DNA of 6,799 nt from Sphingomonas sp. UBA4766 (lineage in GTDB: Bacteria > Pseudomonadota > Alphaproteobacteria > Sphingomonadales > Sphingomonadaceae): positions 59,694-66,492 of the forward strand of contig DHHS01000078.1 in the NCBI GenBank assembly GCA_002403415.1, in the 5' to 3' direction. The notes under the pieces were generated by a model. That model saw nothing but the letters and a program-made list of their open reading frames with translations, was not told the origin of the DNA and made no database searches. The translations under genes were made by a program, and so were the position numbers. Positions 6,309-6,799 of the stretch are shown here, piece after piece (position 1 is the first letter of the stretch; every line of letters starts with the position of its first letter).

Positions 6309-6799
6309 CTAACCCATCGCGGCGCGTTGCGGGGGAAGCGGGGTGAGGCTCGCGTCCCCGGCACCGTCGGACTGGTCAGTCTTGCCCGCTTGGCGGGCGT
6401 CGATCGCCTCGGCAATCGCGGTCGCGGCCGCTTCCGCACCCGATTCCTGTGCCATCGCCGTGGCGACGGTCCGTGCGCGCTGTGCATAGCCCGCATCGTT
6501 GAGCAAAGCGCGCATCAGCGGCGTCGCCCTATCCGCTGCAAAATCGCTGTCGCGCAGGGTGAGGCCCAGCCCGCGCTCGGTAATCCGCCGGGCATGATCG
6601 AATTGATCGCCCATGTGCGGTACAACAAGCTGCGGCTTGCCCGCGCGCATCGCTTGCCCCGTCGTCCCAACCCCACCGTGATGGACGATGGCGGCGCTGC
6701 GCGGGAACAGCGCCGAATGCCGGGCATAGCGGCACCAATGGATCTGGGAATCGCCGCGGCTCGGCGTGTCCCGCCCCGTCAGCATGACCCCGCGCGCGC
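6309..6799 (-). CDS. UDP-glucuronosyltransferase-like glycosyltransferase (GT1 type), C-terminal part
   Basis: The gene enters from the right edge; 162 complete residues and the stop (6311-6309) are visible, and the frame is open to the end of the window, so the start is outside. The visible part is the nucleotide-sugar-binding C-terminal domain. It shows RGVMLTGRD, then YARHSALFPRSAAIVHHGGVGTT, which holds the HHGGxGTT donor-binding signature of GT1 enzymes, then LVVPHMGDQFDHARR, whose DQ pair normally contacts the sugar. The acceptor-binding half is not visible, so the acceptor cannot be named. Relatives glycosylate sterols, macrolides, carotenoids or other lipids; a carotenoid glycosyltransferase (CrtX-like) is possible in a sphingomonad but unsupported. 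The last 25 or so residues are a Gly/Ala/Asp/Pro-rich tail without family features. The gene converges on the VOC gene across a 66-bp gap. Confidence 0.9.
   Translation of the reverse strand, partial: ARGVMLTGRDTPSRGDSQIHWCRYARHSALFPRSAAIVHHGGVGTTGQAMRAGKPQLVVPHMGDQFDHARRITERGLGLTLRDSDFAADRATPLMRALLNDAGYAQRARTVATAMAQESGAEAAATAIAEAIDARQAGKTDQSDGAGDASLTPLPPQRAAMG

Noticed and set aside
1..6799. Search for a defence, toxin-antitoxin, mobile-element or other novel multi-gene system
   Set aside because: All the long coding frames belong to known families with housekeeping or single-gene roles, and no transposase, integrase, array or toxin-like small gene pair was seen.

Overview
The window looks like a chromosomal segment from a GC-rich alphaproteobacterium, most likely a member of the Sphingomonadales. 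This rests on my impression of the protein sequences (the GlnD, the VOC protein and the chemoreceptor tip) and on a promoter matching the alphaproteobacterial housekeeping pattern. No database search was possible. Most of the DNA is well above 60% GC. I see no insertion sequence, phage gene, tRNA, rRNA, CRISPR array or integration site.

Layout, left to right. (1) The C-terminal half of mutS (mismatch-repair ATPase) runs in from the left edge on the + strand and stops at 1347. (2) Six bases further on, a convergent minus-strand gene (1354-2943) encodes a membrane-bound methyl-accepting chemotaxis protein with about six transmembrane helices and a cytoplasmic signalling hairpin. Both stop codons lie in one short inverted repeat. 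(3) A 119-bp divergent intergenic region (2944-3062) holds a strong candidate promoter for the next gene and a perfect 6+6 dyad on the chemoreceptor side. (4) glnD (3063-5825, +) encodes the complete bifunctional PII uridylyltransferase/uridylyl-removing enzyme, with nucleotidyltransferase, HD and two ACT domains. (5) After a 33-bp gap with a strong Shine-Dalgarno, a small VOC (glyoxalase-fold) protein follows on the same strand (5859-6242), probably cotranscribed with glnD. (6) A 66-bp convergent gap contains two small inverted repeats. (7) The C-terminal part of a GT1/UGT-like glycosyltransferase runs in from the right edge on the minus strand.

The genes do not form one pathway. mutS serves DNA repair, glnD serves nitrogen signalling, and the chemoreceptor serves sensing. 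From memory, mutS and glnD are neighbours in several other alphaproteobacteria, so the oppositely oriented chemoreceptor between them looks like an insertion into an older gene pair. I do not see a novel multi-gene system here. The points most worth a second look are the likely leaderless glnD promoter, the unusual polytopic chemoreceptor, the hairpin shared by the two convergent stop codons, and the VOC protein that seems to lack most metal ligands.
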